Assembly (NCBI GenBank): GCA_037974335.1
Contig: CM075734.1
Coordinates: 25,880,000 to 25,943,999, forward strand
Origin: Prionace glauca
Taxonomy: Eukaryota > Chordata > Chondrichthyes > Carcharhiniformes > Carcharhinidae
DNA length: 64,000 bases
Direction of reading: 5' to 3'
A model generated the notes under the pieces. The model saw only the letters and a program-made list of their open reading frames with translations, was not told the origin of the DNA and made no database searches. The translations under genes were made by a program, and so were the position numbers. Shown one piece after another: positions 1 through 11,900 of the stretch (position 1 is the first letter of the stretch; each line of letters begins with the position of its first letter).

Positions 1-3000
1 AGGGTTCAGAGTGAACAGGGGTCAGATTGAACAGGGGTTCAGGGTGAACAGGGATCAGAGTGAACAGGGATCAGAGTGAACAGAGATCAGAGTGAACAGA
101 GATCAGGGTGAACAGGGATCAAAGTGAACAGAGATCAGAGTGAACAGGGGTCAGGGTGAACAGTGGTCAGAGTGAACAGGGTTCAGATTGAACAGTGGTC
201 AGTGTGAACAGGGGTCAGAGTGAACAGGGATCAGGGTGAACAGGGTTCAGAGTGAACAGGGGTCAGGGTGAACGGGGGTCAGGGTGAACGAAGGGTCAGG
301 GTGAACGGGGGTCAGGGTGAACAGGGGTCAGAGTGAACAGAGCACAGAATGAACAGGGGTCAGGATGAACAGGGGTCAGGGTGAACAGGGGTCAGGGTGA
401 ACAGGGGTCAGAGTGAACAGGGGTCAGGGTGAACAGGGGTCAGGGTGAACGGGGGACAGGGTGAACAGGGGTCAGGGTGAACAGGGGTCAGGGTGAACGG
501 GGGTCAGGGTGAACGGGGGTCAGGGTGAACGGGGGTCAGGGTGAACAGGGATCAGAGTGAACAGGGGTCAGGGTGAACGGGGGTCAGGGTGAACAGGGAT
601 CAGAGTGAACAGGGGTCAGAGTGAACAGGGGTCAGAGTGAACAGGGGTCAGAGTGAACAGGGGTTCAGGGTGAACAGGGTTCAGAGTGAACAGGGGTCAG
701 ATTGAACAGGGGTTCAGGGTGAACAGGGATCAGAGGGAACAGGGTTCAGGGTGAACAGGGATCAGAGTGAACAGGGATCAGGGTGAACAGGGTTCAGGGT
801 GAACAGGGATCAGAGTGAACAGGGATCAGAGCGAACAGGGGTCAGAGTGAACAGGGGTCAGGGTGAACAGGGATCAGAGTGAACAGAGATCGGAGTGAAC
901 AGGGGTCAGAGTGAACAGGGATCAGAGTGAACAGGGATCAGAGTGAACAGAGATCAGAGTGAACAGGGGTCAGAGTGAACAGGGATCAGAGTGAACAGAG
1001 ATCAGAGTGAGTAGAGATCAGAGTGACCAGGGATCAGAGTGAACAGGGATCAGAGTGAACAGAGATCAGAGTGAACACAGATCAGGGTGAACAGGGATCA
1101 AAGTGAACAGAGATCAGAGTGAACAGGGGTCAGGGTGAACAGTGGTCAGAGTGAACAGGGTTCAGATTGAACAGTGGTCAGAGTGAACAGGGTTCAGAGT
1201 GAACAGGGGTCAGAGTGAACAGGGATCAGGGTGAACGGGGGTCAGGGTGAACGGGGGTCAGGGTGAACGGGGGTCAGGGTGAACGGGGTCAGGGTGAACG
1301 GGGGTCAGGGTGAACAGGGGTCAGAGTGAACAGAGCACAGAATGAACAGGGGTCAGGATGAACAGGGGTCAGGGTGAACAGGGGTCAGAGTGAACAGGGG
1401 TCAGGGTGAACGGGGGTAAGGGTGAACAGGGGTCAGGGTGAACGGGGGTCAGGGTGAACGGGGGTCTGGGTGAACGGGGGTCAGGGTGAACAGGAATCAG
1501 AGTGAACAGGGGTCAGAGTGAACAGGGGTTCAGGGTGAACAGGGTTCAGACTGAACAGGGGTCAGAGTGAACAGGGGTTCAGGGTGAAGAGGGATCAGAG
1601 TGAACAGGGTTCAGGGTGAACAGGGATCAGAGTGAACAGGGATCAGAGTGAACAAGGGTCAGAGTGAACAGAGATCAGAGTGAACAGGGATCAGAGTGAA
1701 CAGGGATCAGAGTGACCAGGGATCAGAGTGAACAGGGTTCAGGGTGAACAGGGATCAGAGTGAACAGGGATCAGAGCGAACAGGGATCAGAGTGAACAGG
1801 GGTCAGGGTGAACAGGGATCAGAGTGAACAAAGATCAGAGTGAACAGGGATCAGAGTGAACAGGGATCAGAGTGAACAGGGATCAGAGTGAACAGAGATC
1901 AGACTGAACAGGGATCAGAGTGAACAGAGATCAGAGTGAACAGGGGTCAGAGTGAACAGGGATCAGAGTGAACAGAGATCAGAGTGAACAGGGGTCAGAG
2001 TGAACAGGGGTCAGAGTGAACAGGGATCAGAGTGAACAGAGATCAGAGTGAACAGGGGTCAGAGTGAACAGGGATCAGAGTGAACAGGGATAAGGGTGAA
2101 CAGAGATCAGAGTGAACAGAGATCAGAGTGAGTAGAGATCAGAGTGAACAGGGATCAGAGTGAACAGAGATCAGAGTGAACAGAGATCAGGGTGAACAGG
2201 GATCAAAGTGAACAGAGATCAGAGTGAACAGTATTCAGATTGAACAGGGATCAGAGTGAACAGAGATCAGACTGAACAGGGATCAGAGTGAACAGAGATC
2301 AGAGTGAACAGGGGTCAGAGTGAACAGGGGTCAGGGTGAACAGTGGTCAGAGTGAACAGAGATCAGAGTGAGTAGAGATCAGAGTGAACAGGGGTCAGAG
2401 TGAACAGGGGTCAGGGTGAACGGGGGTCAGGGTGAACGGGGGTCAGGGTGAACAGGGGTCAGAGTGAACAGGGGGTCACAGTGAACAGAGCACAGAGTGA
2501 ACAGGGGTCAGGGTGAACAGGGGTCAGAGTGAATAGGGGTCAGAGTGAACAGGGGTCAGAGTGAACAGGGGTTAGGTTAAACTGGGGTCAGGGTGAACAG
2601 GGGTCAGAGTGAACAGGGGTCAGGGTGAACGGGGGTCAGAGTGAACAGGGGTTAGGGTAAACTGGGGTCAGGGTGAACAGCGGTCAGGGTGAACTGGGGT
2701 CAGGGTGAACGGGGGTCAGGGTGAACGGGGGTCAGGGTGAACGGGGGTCAGGGTGAACGGGGGTCAGAGTGAATAGAGCACAGAATGAACAGGGGTCAGG
2801 ATGAACGGGGGTCAGGGTGAACAGGGGTCAAGGTGAACAGAAGTCAGGGTGAACGGGGGTCAGGGTGAACTTGGGTCAGGATGAACTGGGGTCAGAATGA
2901 ACAGGGGTCAGGGTGAACTTGGGTCAAGATGAACTGGGGTCAGAATGAACAGGGGTCAGAGTGAACGGGGGTCAGAGTGAACAGAGCACAGAATGAACAG

Positions 3001-3984
3001 GGGTCAGGGTGAACGGGGGTCAGGGTGAACGGGGGACAGGGTGAACGGGGGTCAGGGTGAACAGGGGTCAGAGTGAACAGAGCACAGAATGAACAGGGGT
3101 CAGGGTGAACAGGGGTCAGGGTGAACGGGGGTCAGGGTGAACGGGAGTCAGGGTGAACGGGGGTCAGGGTGAACAGGGGTCAGGGTGAACGGGGGTCAGG
3201 GTGAAGGGGGGTCAGGGTGAACGGGGGTCAGGGTGAACGGGGGTCAGGGTGAACAGGGGTTCAGGGTGAACAGGGATCAGAGTGAACAGGGTTCAGGGTG
3301 AACAGGGATCAGAGTGAACAGGGATCAGAGTGAACAAGGGTCGGAGTGAACAGAAATCAGAGTGAACAGAGATCAGGGTGAACAGGGGTCAAAGTGAACA
3401 GAGATCAGAGTGAACAGGGGTCAGGGTGAACAGAGATCAGAGTGAACAGCGATCAGAGTGAACAGGGATCAGAGTGAACAGGGTTCAGGGTGAACAGGGA
3501 TCAGAGTGAACAAGGATCAGAGCGAACAGGGATCAGAGTGAACAGGGGTCAGGGTGAACAGGGGTTAGAGTGAACAGAGATCAGAGTGAACAGGGGTCAG
3601 AGTGAACAGGGATCAGAGTGAACAGGGATCAGAGTGAACAGAGATCAGAGTGAACAGGGATCAGAGTGAACAGAGATCAGAGTGAACAGGGGTCAGGGTG
3701 AACAGGGATCAGAGTGAACAGAGATCAGAGTGAACAGAGATCAGAGTGAACAGGGATCAGAGTTAACAGGGATCAGAGTGAACAGAGATCAGAGTGAACA
3801 GAGATCAGAGTGAGTAGAGATCAGAGTGAACAGGGATCAGACTGAACAGAGATCAGAGTGAACAGAGATCAGGGTGAACAGGGATCAAAGTGAACAGAGA
3901 TCAGAGTGAACAGGGGTCAGGATGAACAGGGATCAGAGTGAACAGAGATCAGAGTGAACAGAGATCATAGTGAACAGAGATCAT

Positions 3985-6426
3985 AGTGAACAGGGATCAG
4001 AGTGAACAGGGATCAGAGTGAACAGGGATCAGAGTGAACAGGGATCAGAGCGAACAGGGATCAGAGTGAACAGGGGTCAGGGTGAACAGGGATCAGAGTG
4101 AACAGAGATCGAAGTGAACAGGGGTCAGAGTGAACAGGGATCAGAGTGAACAGGGTCAGGGTGAACAGGGATCAGAGTGAACAGGGGTCAGAGTGAACAG
4201 GGATCAGAGTGAACAGAGATCAGAGTGAACAGAGATCAGAGTGAACAGGGATCAGAGTGAACAGAGATCAGAGTGAACAGAGATCAGAGTGAACAGGGAT
4301 CAGAGTGAACAGGGATCAGAGTGAACAGAGATCAGAGTGAACAGAGATCAGAGTGAGTAGAGATCAGAGTGAACAGGGATCAGAGTGAACAGGGATCAGA
4401 GTGAACAGAGATCAGAGTGAACAGAGATCAGAGTGAGTAGAGATCAGAGTGAACAGGGATCAGAGTGAACAGAGATCAGAGTGAACACAGATCAGGGTGA
4501 ACAGGGATCAAAGTGAACAGAGATCAGAGCGAACAGGGGTCAGGGTGAACAGTGGTCAGAGTGAACAGGGTTCAGATTGAACAGTGGTCAGAGTGAACAG
4601 GGTTCAGAGTGAACAGGGGTCAGAGTGAACAGGGATCAGGGTGAACAGGGGTCAGGGTGAACGGGGGTCAGGGTGATCGGGGGTCAGGGTGAACGAGGTC
4701 AGGGTGAACGGGGGTCAGGGTGAACAGGGGTCAGAGTGAACAGAGCACAGAATGAACAGGGGTCAGGATGAACAGGGGTCAGGGTGAACAGGGGTCAGAG
4801 TGAACAGGGGTCAGGGTGAACGGGGGTCAGGGTGAACAGGGGTCAGGGTGAACGGGGGTCAGGGTGAACGGGGGTCAGGGTGAACGGGGGTCAGGGTGAA
4901 CGGGGGTCAGGGTGAACAGGGTTCAGGGTGAACAGGGATCAGAGTGAACAGAGATCAGAGTGAACAGGGATCAGAGTGAACAGGGATCAGAGTGAACAGG
5001 GATCAGAGTGAACAGGGATCAGAGTGAACAGGGTTCAGGGTGAACAGGGATCAGAGTGAACAGGGATCAGAGCGAACAGGGATCAGAGTGAACTGGGGTC
5101 AGAGTGAACAGGGATCATAGTGAACAGGGATCAGAGTGAACAGAGATCAGACTGAACAGGGATCAGAGTGAACAGAGATCAGAGTGAACAGAGATCAGAG
5201 TGAACAGGGATCAGAATGAACAGGGATCAGAGTGAACAGGGGTCAGAGTGAACAGAGATCAATGTGAACAGAGATCAGAGTGAACAGGGATCAGAGTGAA
5301 CAGAGATCAGAGTGAACAGAGATCAGAGTGAACAGGGATCAGAGTGAACAGGGATCAGAGTGAACAGAGATCAGAGTGAACAGAGATCAGAGTGAACAGA
5401 GATCAGGGTGAACATGGATCAAAGTGAACAGAGATCGGAGTGAACAGGGGTCAGAGTGAACAGAGATCAGAGTGAACAGAGATCAGGGTGAACATGGATC
5501 AAAGTGAACAGAGATCAGGGTGAACAGTGGTCAGAGTGAACAGGGTTCAGATTGAACAGTGGTCAGAGTGAACAGGGTTCAGAGTGAACTGAGGTCAGAG
5601 TGAACAGGGATCAGGGTGAACAGGGATCAGAGTGAACAGGGTTCAGAGTGAACAGGGGTCAGGGTGAACAGGAATCAGAGTGTACAGGGGTCAGGGTGAA
5701 CAGGGATCAGAGTGAACAGGGATCAGAGTGAACAGGGATCAGAGTGAACAGGGTTCAGGGTGAACAGGGATCAGAGTGAATAGGGTCAGCGTGAACAGGG
5801 ATCAGAGTGAACAGAGATCAGAGTGAACAGAGATCAGAGTGAACAGGGATCAGAGTGAACAGAGATCAGAGTGAACAGAGATCAGAGTGAACAGGGATCA
5901 GAGTGAACAGGGATCAGAGTGAACAGAGATCAGAGTGAACAGAGATCAGAGTGAGTAGAGATCAGAGTGAACAGGGATCAGAGTGAACAGGGATCAGAGT
6001 GAACAGAGATCAGAGTGAACAGAGATCAGGGTGAACAGGGATCAAAGTGAACAGAGATCAGAGTGAACAGGGGTCAGGGTGAACAGTAGTCAGAGTGAAC
6101 AGGGTTCAGATTGAACAGTGGTCAGAGTGAACAGGGTTCAGAGTGAACAGGGTCAGAGTGAACAGGGTTCAGGGTGAACAGGGATCAGAGTGAACAGGGT
6201 TCAGAGTGAACAGGGATCAGAGTGAACAGGGATCAGAGTGAACAGGGTTCAGGGTGAACAGGGATTAGAGTGAACAGGGTCAGGATGAACCGAGATCAGA
6301 GTGAACAGGGTCAGGGAGAACAGGGATCAGAGTGAACAGGGGTCAGGGTGAACAGGGTTCAGGGTGAACAGGGATCAGAGTGAACAGAGATCAGAGTGAA
6401 CAGAGATCAGAGTGAGTAGAGATCAG
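3985..6426. repeat. Higher-order repeat copy A inside the minisatellite
   Basis: Rare unit variants in this block recur in the same order in the adjacent block. Examples are GAGCGAAC (C at 4051 and 6493), ATCGAAGTG (4111 and 6553) and GGGTGATCGG (4671 and 7113), all at an offset of exactly 2442. Further right, the pairs 5261/7849, 5791/8379 and 6283/8871 share an offset of 2588. The block is therefore the left copy of a direct segmental duplication. Confidence 0.85.
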
Positions 6427-8985
6427 AGTGAACAGGGATCAGAGTGAACAGGGATCAGAGTGAACAGGGATCAGAGTGAACAGGGATCAGAGCGAACAGG
6501 GATCAGAGTGAACAGGGGTCAGGGTGAACAGGGATCAGAGTGAACAGAGATCGAAGTGAACAGGGGTCAGAGTGAACAGGGATCAGAGTTAACAGGGTCA
6601 GGGTGAACAGGGATCAGAGTGAACAGGGGTCAGAGTGAACAGGGATCAGAGTGAACAGAGATCAGAGTGAACAGAGATCAGAGTGAACAGGGATCAGAGT
6701 GAACAGAGATCAGAGTGAACAGAGATCAGAGTGAACAGGGATCAGAGTGAACAGGGATCAGAGTGAACAGAGATCAGAGTGAACAGAGATCAGAGTGAGT
6801 AGAGATCAGAGTGAACAGGGATCAGAGTGAACAGGGATCAGAGTGAACAGAGATCAGAGTGAACAGAGATCAGAGTGAGTAGAGATCAGAGTGAACAGGG
6901 ATCAGAGTGAACAGAGATCAGAGTGAACACAGATCAGGGTGAACAGGGATCAAAGTGAACAGAGATCAGAGTGAACAGGGGTCAGGGTGAACAGTGGTCA
7001 GAGTGAACAGGGTTCAGATTGAACAGTGGTCAGAGTGAACAGGGTTCAGAGTGAACAGGGGTCAGAGTGAACAGGGATCAGGGTGAACAGGGGTCAGGGT
7101 GAACGGGGGTCAGGGTGATCGGGGGTCAGGGTGAACGAGGTCAGGGTGAACGGGGGTCAGGGTGAACAGGGGTCAGAGTGAACAGAGCACAGAATGAACA
7201 GGGGTCAGGATGAACAGGGGTCAGGGTGAACAGGGGTCAGAGTGAACAGGGGTCAGGGTGAACGGGGGTCAGGGTGAACAGGGGTCAGGGTGAACGGGGG
7301 TCAGGGTGAACGGGGGTCAGGGTGAACGGGGGTCAGGGTGAACGGGGGTCAGGGTGAACAGGGATCAGAGTGAACAGGGGTCAGAGTGAACAGGGGTTCA
7401 GGGTGAACAGGGGTCAGAGTGAACAGGGGTCAGAGTGAACAGGGGTTCAGGGTGAAGAGGGATCAGAGTGAACAGGGTTCAGGGTGAACAGGGATCAGAG
7501 TGAACAGGGATCAGAGTGAACAAGGGTCAGAGTGAACAGAGATCAGAGTGAACAGGGATCAGAGTGAACAGGGATCAGAGTGAACAGGGATCAGAGTGAA
7601 CAGGGATCAGAGTGAACAGGGTTCAGGGTGAACAGGGATCAGAGTGAACAGGGATCAGAGCGAACAGGGATCAGAGTGAACTGGGGTCAGAGTGAACAGG
7701 GATCATAGTGAACAGGGATCAGAGTGAACAGAGATCAGACTGAACAGGGATCAGAGTGAACAGAGATCAGAGTGAACAGAGATCAGAGTGAACAGGGATC
7801 AGAATGAACAGGGATCAGAGTGAACAGGGGTCAGAGTGAACAGAGATCAATGTGAACAGAGATCAGAGTGAACAGGGATCAGAGTGAACAGAGATCAGAG
7901 TGAACAGAGATCAGAGTGAACAGGGATCAGAGTGAACAGGGATCAGAGTGAACAGAGATCAGAGTGAACAGAGATCAGAGTGAACAGAGATCAGGGTGAA
8001 CATGGATCAAAGTGAACAGAGATCGGAGTGAACAGGGGTCAGAGTGAACAGAGATCAGAGTGAACAGAGATCAGGGTGAACATGGATCAAAGTGAACAGA
8101 GATCAGGGTGAACAGTGGTCAGAGTGAACAGGGTTCAGATTGAACAGTGGTCAGAGTGAACAGGGTTCAGAGTGAACTGAGGTCAGAGTGAACAGGGATC
8201 AGGGTGAACAGGGATCAGAGTGAACAGGGTTCAGAGTGAACAGGGGTCAGGGTGAACAGGAATCAGAGTGTACAGGGGTCAGGGTGAACAGGGATCAGAG
8301 TGAACAGGGATCAGATTGAACAGGGTTCAGGGTGAACAGGGTTCAGGGTGAACAGGGATCAGAGTGAATAGGGTCAGCGTGAACAGGGATCAGAGTGAAC
8401 AGAGATCAGAGTGAACAGAGATCAGAGTGAACAGGGATCAGAGTGAACAGAGATCAGAGTGAACAGAGATCAGAGTGAACAGGGATCAGAGTGAACAGGG
8501 ATCAGAGTGAACAGAGATCAGAGTGAACAGAGATCAGAGTGAGTAGAGATCAGAGTGAACAGGGATCAGAGTGAACAGGGATCAGAGTGAACAGAGATCA
8601 GAGTGAACAGAGATCAGGGTGAACAGGGATCAAAGTGAACAGAGATCAGAGTGAACAGGGGTCAGGGTGAACAGTGGTCAGAGTGAACAGGGTTCAGATT
8701 GAACAGTGGTCAGAGTGAACAGGGTTCAGAGTGAACAGGGTCAGAGTGAACAGGGTTCAGGGTGAACAGGGATCAGAGTGAACAGGGTTCAGAGTGAACA
8801 GGGATCAGAGTGAACAGGGATCAGAGTGAACAGGGTTCAGGGTGAACAGGGATTAGAGTGAACAGGGTCAGGATGAACCGAGATCAGAGTGAACAGGGTC
8901 AGGGAGAACAGGGATCAGAGTGAACAGGGGTCAGGGTGAACAGGGTTCAGGGTGAACAGGGATCAGAGTGAACAGAGATCAGAGT
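6427..8985. repeat. Higher-order repeat copy B inside the minisatellite
   Basis: This is the right-hand copy of the block at 3985-6426. The offset between matching variants steps from 2442 to 2588 at about 7350-7510, so copy B has gained roughly 146 bp, close to nine 16-bp units. Matching ends near 8985. A shorter third homologous block around 1000-1490 matches 4410-4900 at an offset of 3410. Confidence 0.85.
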
Positions 8986-11900
8986 GAACAGGGTTCAGAG
9001 TGAACAGGGGTCAGGGTGAACAGGAATCAGAGTGAACAGGGGTCAGGGTGAACAGGGGTCAGAGTGAACCGCGTTCAGAGTGAACAGGGATCAGAGTGAA
9101 CAGGGGTCAGAGTGAACAGGGATCAGAGTGAACTGTGGTCAGACTGAACAGGGTTCAGGGTGAACAGAGATCTGAGTGAACAGGGTCAGGGTGAACAGAG
9201 ATCAGAGTGAACTGTGGTCAGAGTGAACAGAGATCAGAGTGAACAGAGATCAGAGTGAACAGGGTTCAGGGTGAACAGGGTTCAGGGTGAACAAGGATCA
9301 GTGTGAACAGGGGTCAGGGTGAACAGGGATGAGAGTGAACAGAGATCAGAATGAACAGGGATCAGAGTGAACAGGGATCAGAGTGAACAGGGATCAGAGT
9401 GAACAGGGATCAGAGTGAACAGGGTTCAGGGTGAACAGGGATCAGAGTGAACAGAGATCAGAGTGAACAGGGATCAGAGTGAACAGAGATCAGAGGGAAC
9501 AGGGTTCAGAGTGAACAGTTGTCAGAGTGAACAGGGTTCAGAGTGAATAGGGATCAGAGTGAACAGAGATCAGAGTGAACAGGGATCAGAGTGAACAGGG
9601 ATCAGAGTGAACAGGGATCAGAGTGAACAGGGTTCAGAGTGAACAGGGTTCAGAGTGAACAGGGTTCAGAGTGAACAGGGTTCAGGGTGAACAGGGATCA
9701 AAGTGAACAGAGATCAGAGTGAACAGGGATCAGAGTGAACAGGGATCAGAGTGAACAGAGATCAGAGTGAACAGGGTTCAGAGTGAACAGGGTTCAGAGT
9801 GAACAGGGATCAGAGTGAACAGGGATGAGAGTGAACAGGGTTCAGAGTGAACAGGGATCAGAGTGAACAGGGATCAGAGTGAACAGAGATCAGAGTGAAC
9901 AGAGATCAGAGTGAACAGAGATCAAAGTGAACAGGGATCAGAGTGAACAGAGATCAGAGTAAACAGAGATCAGAGTGAACAGGGATCAGAGTGAACAGGG
10001 ATCAGAGAGAATAGAGATCAGAGTGAACAGAGATCAGAGTGAGTAGAGATCAGAGTGAACAGGGATCAGAGTGAACAGGGATCAGAGTGAACAGAGATCA
10101 GAGTGAACAGAGATCAGGGTGAACAGGGATCAAAGTGAACAGAGATCAGAGTGAACAGGGTTCAGAGTGAACAGGGTTCAGAGTGAACAGTGGTCAGAGT
10201 GAACAGGGATCAGAGTGAACAGGGTTCAGAGTGAACAGCGATCAGAGTGAACAGGGATCAGAGTGAACAGGGATCAGAGTGAACAGGGATCAGAGTGAAC
10301 AGTGGTCAGAGTGAACAGGGTTCAGAGTGAACAGGGTTCAGAGTGAACAGGGATCTGAGTGAACAGAGATCAGAGTGAACAAGGTTCAGAGTGAACAGAG
10401 ATCAGAGTGAAGAATGGTCAGAGTGAACAGGGTTCAGAGTGAATAGGGTTCAGAGTGAACCGAGATCAGAGTGAACAGGGATCAGTGTGAACAGGGGTCA
10501 GGGTGAACAGGGTTCAGGGTGAACACGGTTCAGGGTGAACAGGGATCAGAGTGAACAAGGTTCAGAGTGAACAGGGTTCAGAGTGAACAGGGTTCAGAGT
10601 GAACCGAGATCAGAGTGAACAGGGATCAGAGTGAACAGTGGTCAGAGGGAACAGGGATCAGAGTGAACAGTGTTCAGAGTGAACAGGGATCAGAGTGAAC
10701 AGGGTTCAGAGTGAACCGAGATCAGAGTGAACAGGGATCAGAGTGAACAGGATTCAGGGTGAACAGGGTTCAGGGTGAACAGGGATCAGAGTGAACAGGG
10801 ATCAGAGTGAACAGTGGTCAGAGTGAACAGGGTTCAGAGTGAACCGAGATCAGAGTGAACAGGGATCAGAGTGAACAAGGTTCAGAGTGAACAGAGATCC
10901 GAGTGAACAGGGATCAGAGTGAACAGGGCTCAGAGTGAACAGGGGTCAGGGTGAACAGGGTTCAGAGTGAACAAGGTTCAGAGTGAACAGGGTTCAGAGT
11001 GAACAGGGATCAGAGTGAACAGGGTTCAGAGTGAACAAGGTTCAGAGTGAACAAGGTTCAGAGTGAACAAGGTTCAGAGTGAACAAGGTTCAGAGTGAAC
11101 AGGGTTCAGAGTGAACAGGGATCAGAGTGAACAGAGATCAGAGTGAACAGGGATCAGAGTGAATAGTGGTCAGAGTGAACAGGGTTCAGAGTGAACAGGG
11201 TTCAGAGTGAACAGAGATCAGAGTGAACAGGGATCAGAGTGAACAGGGATCAGAGTGAACAGGGATCAGAGTGAACAGTGGTCAGAGTGAACAGGGTTCA
11301 GAGTGAACAGGGTTCAGAGTGAACAGGGTTCAGAGTGAACAGGGGTCAGGGTGAACAGGGATCAGGGTGAACAGGGATCAGAGTGAACAGGGTTCAGGGT
11401 GAACAAGGATCAGAGTGAACAGGGTTCAGGGTGAACAGGGTTCAGGGTGAACAGGGATCAGAGTGAACAGAGATCAGAGTGAACAGGGATCAGAGTGAAT
11501 AGTGGTCAGAGTGAACAGGGTTCAGAGTGAACAGGGTTCAGAGTGAACAGAGATCAGAGTGAACAGGGATCAGAGTGAACAGGGATCAGAGTGAACAGGG
11601 TTCAGAGTGAACAGGGGTCAGGGTGAACAGGGATCAGGGTGAACAGGGATCAGAGTGAACAGGGTTCAGGGTGAACAAGGATCAGAGTGAACAGGGTTCA
11701 GGGTGAACAGGGTTCAGGGTGAACAGGGATCAGAGTGAACAGGGATCAGAGTGAACAGAGATCAGAGTGAACAGGGATCAGAGTGAACAGGGATCAGAGT
11801 GAACAGGGATCAGAGTGAACAGGGATCAGAGTGAACAGGGATCAGAGTGAACAGGGATCAGAGTGAACAGTGGTCAGAGTGAACAGGGTTCAGAGTGAAC

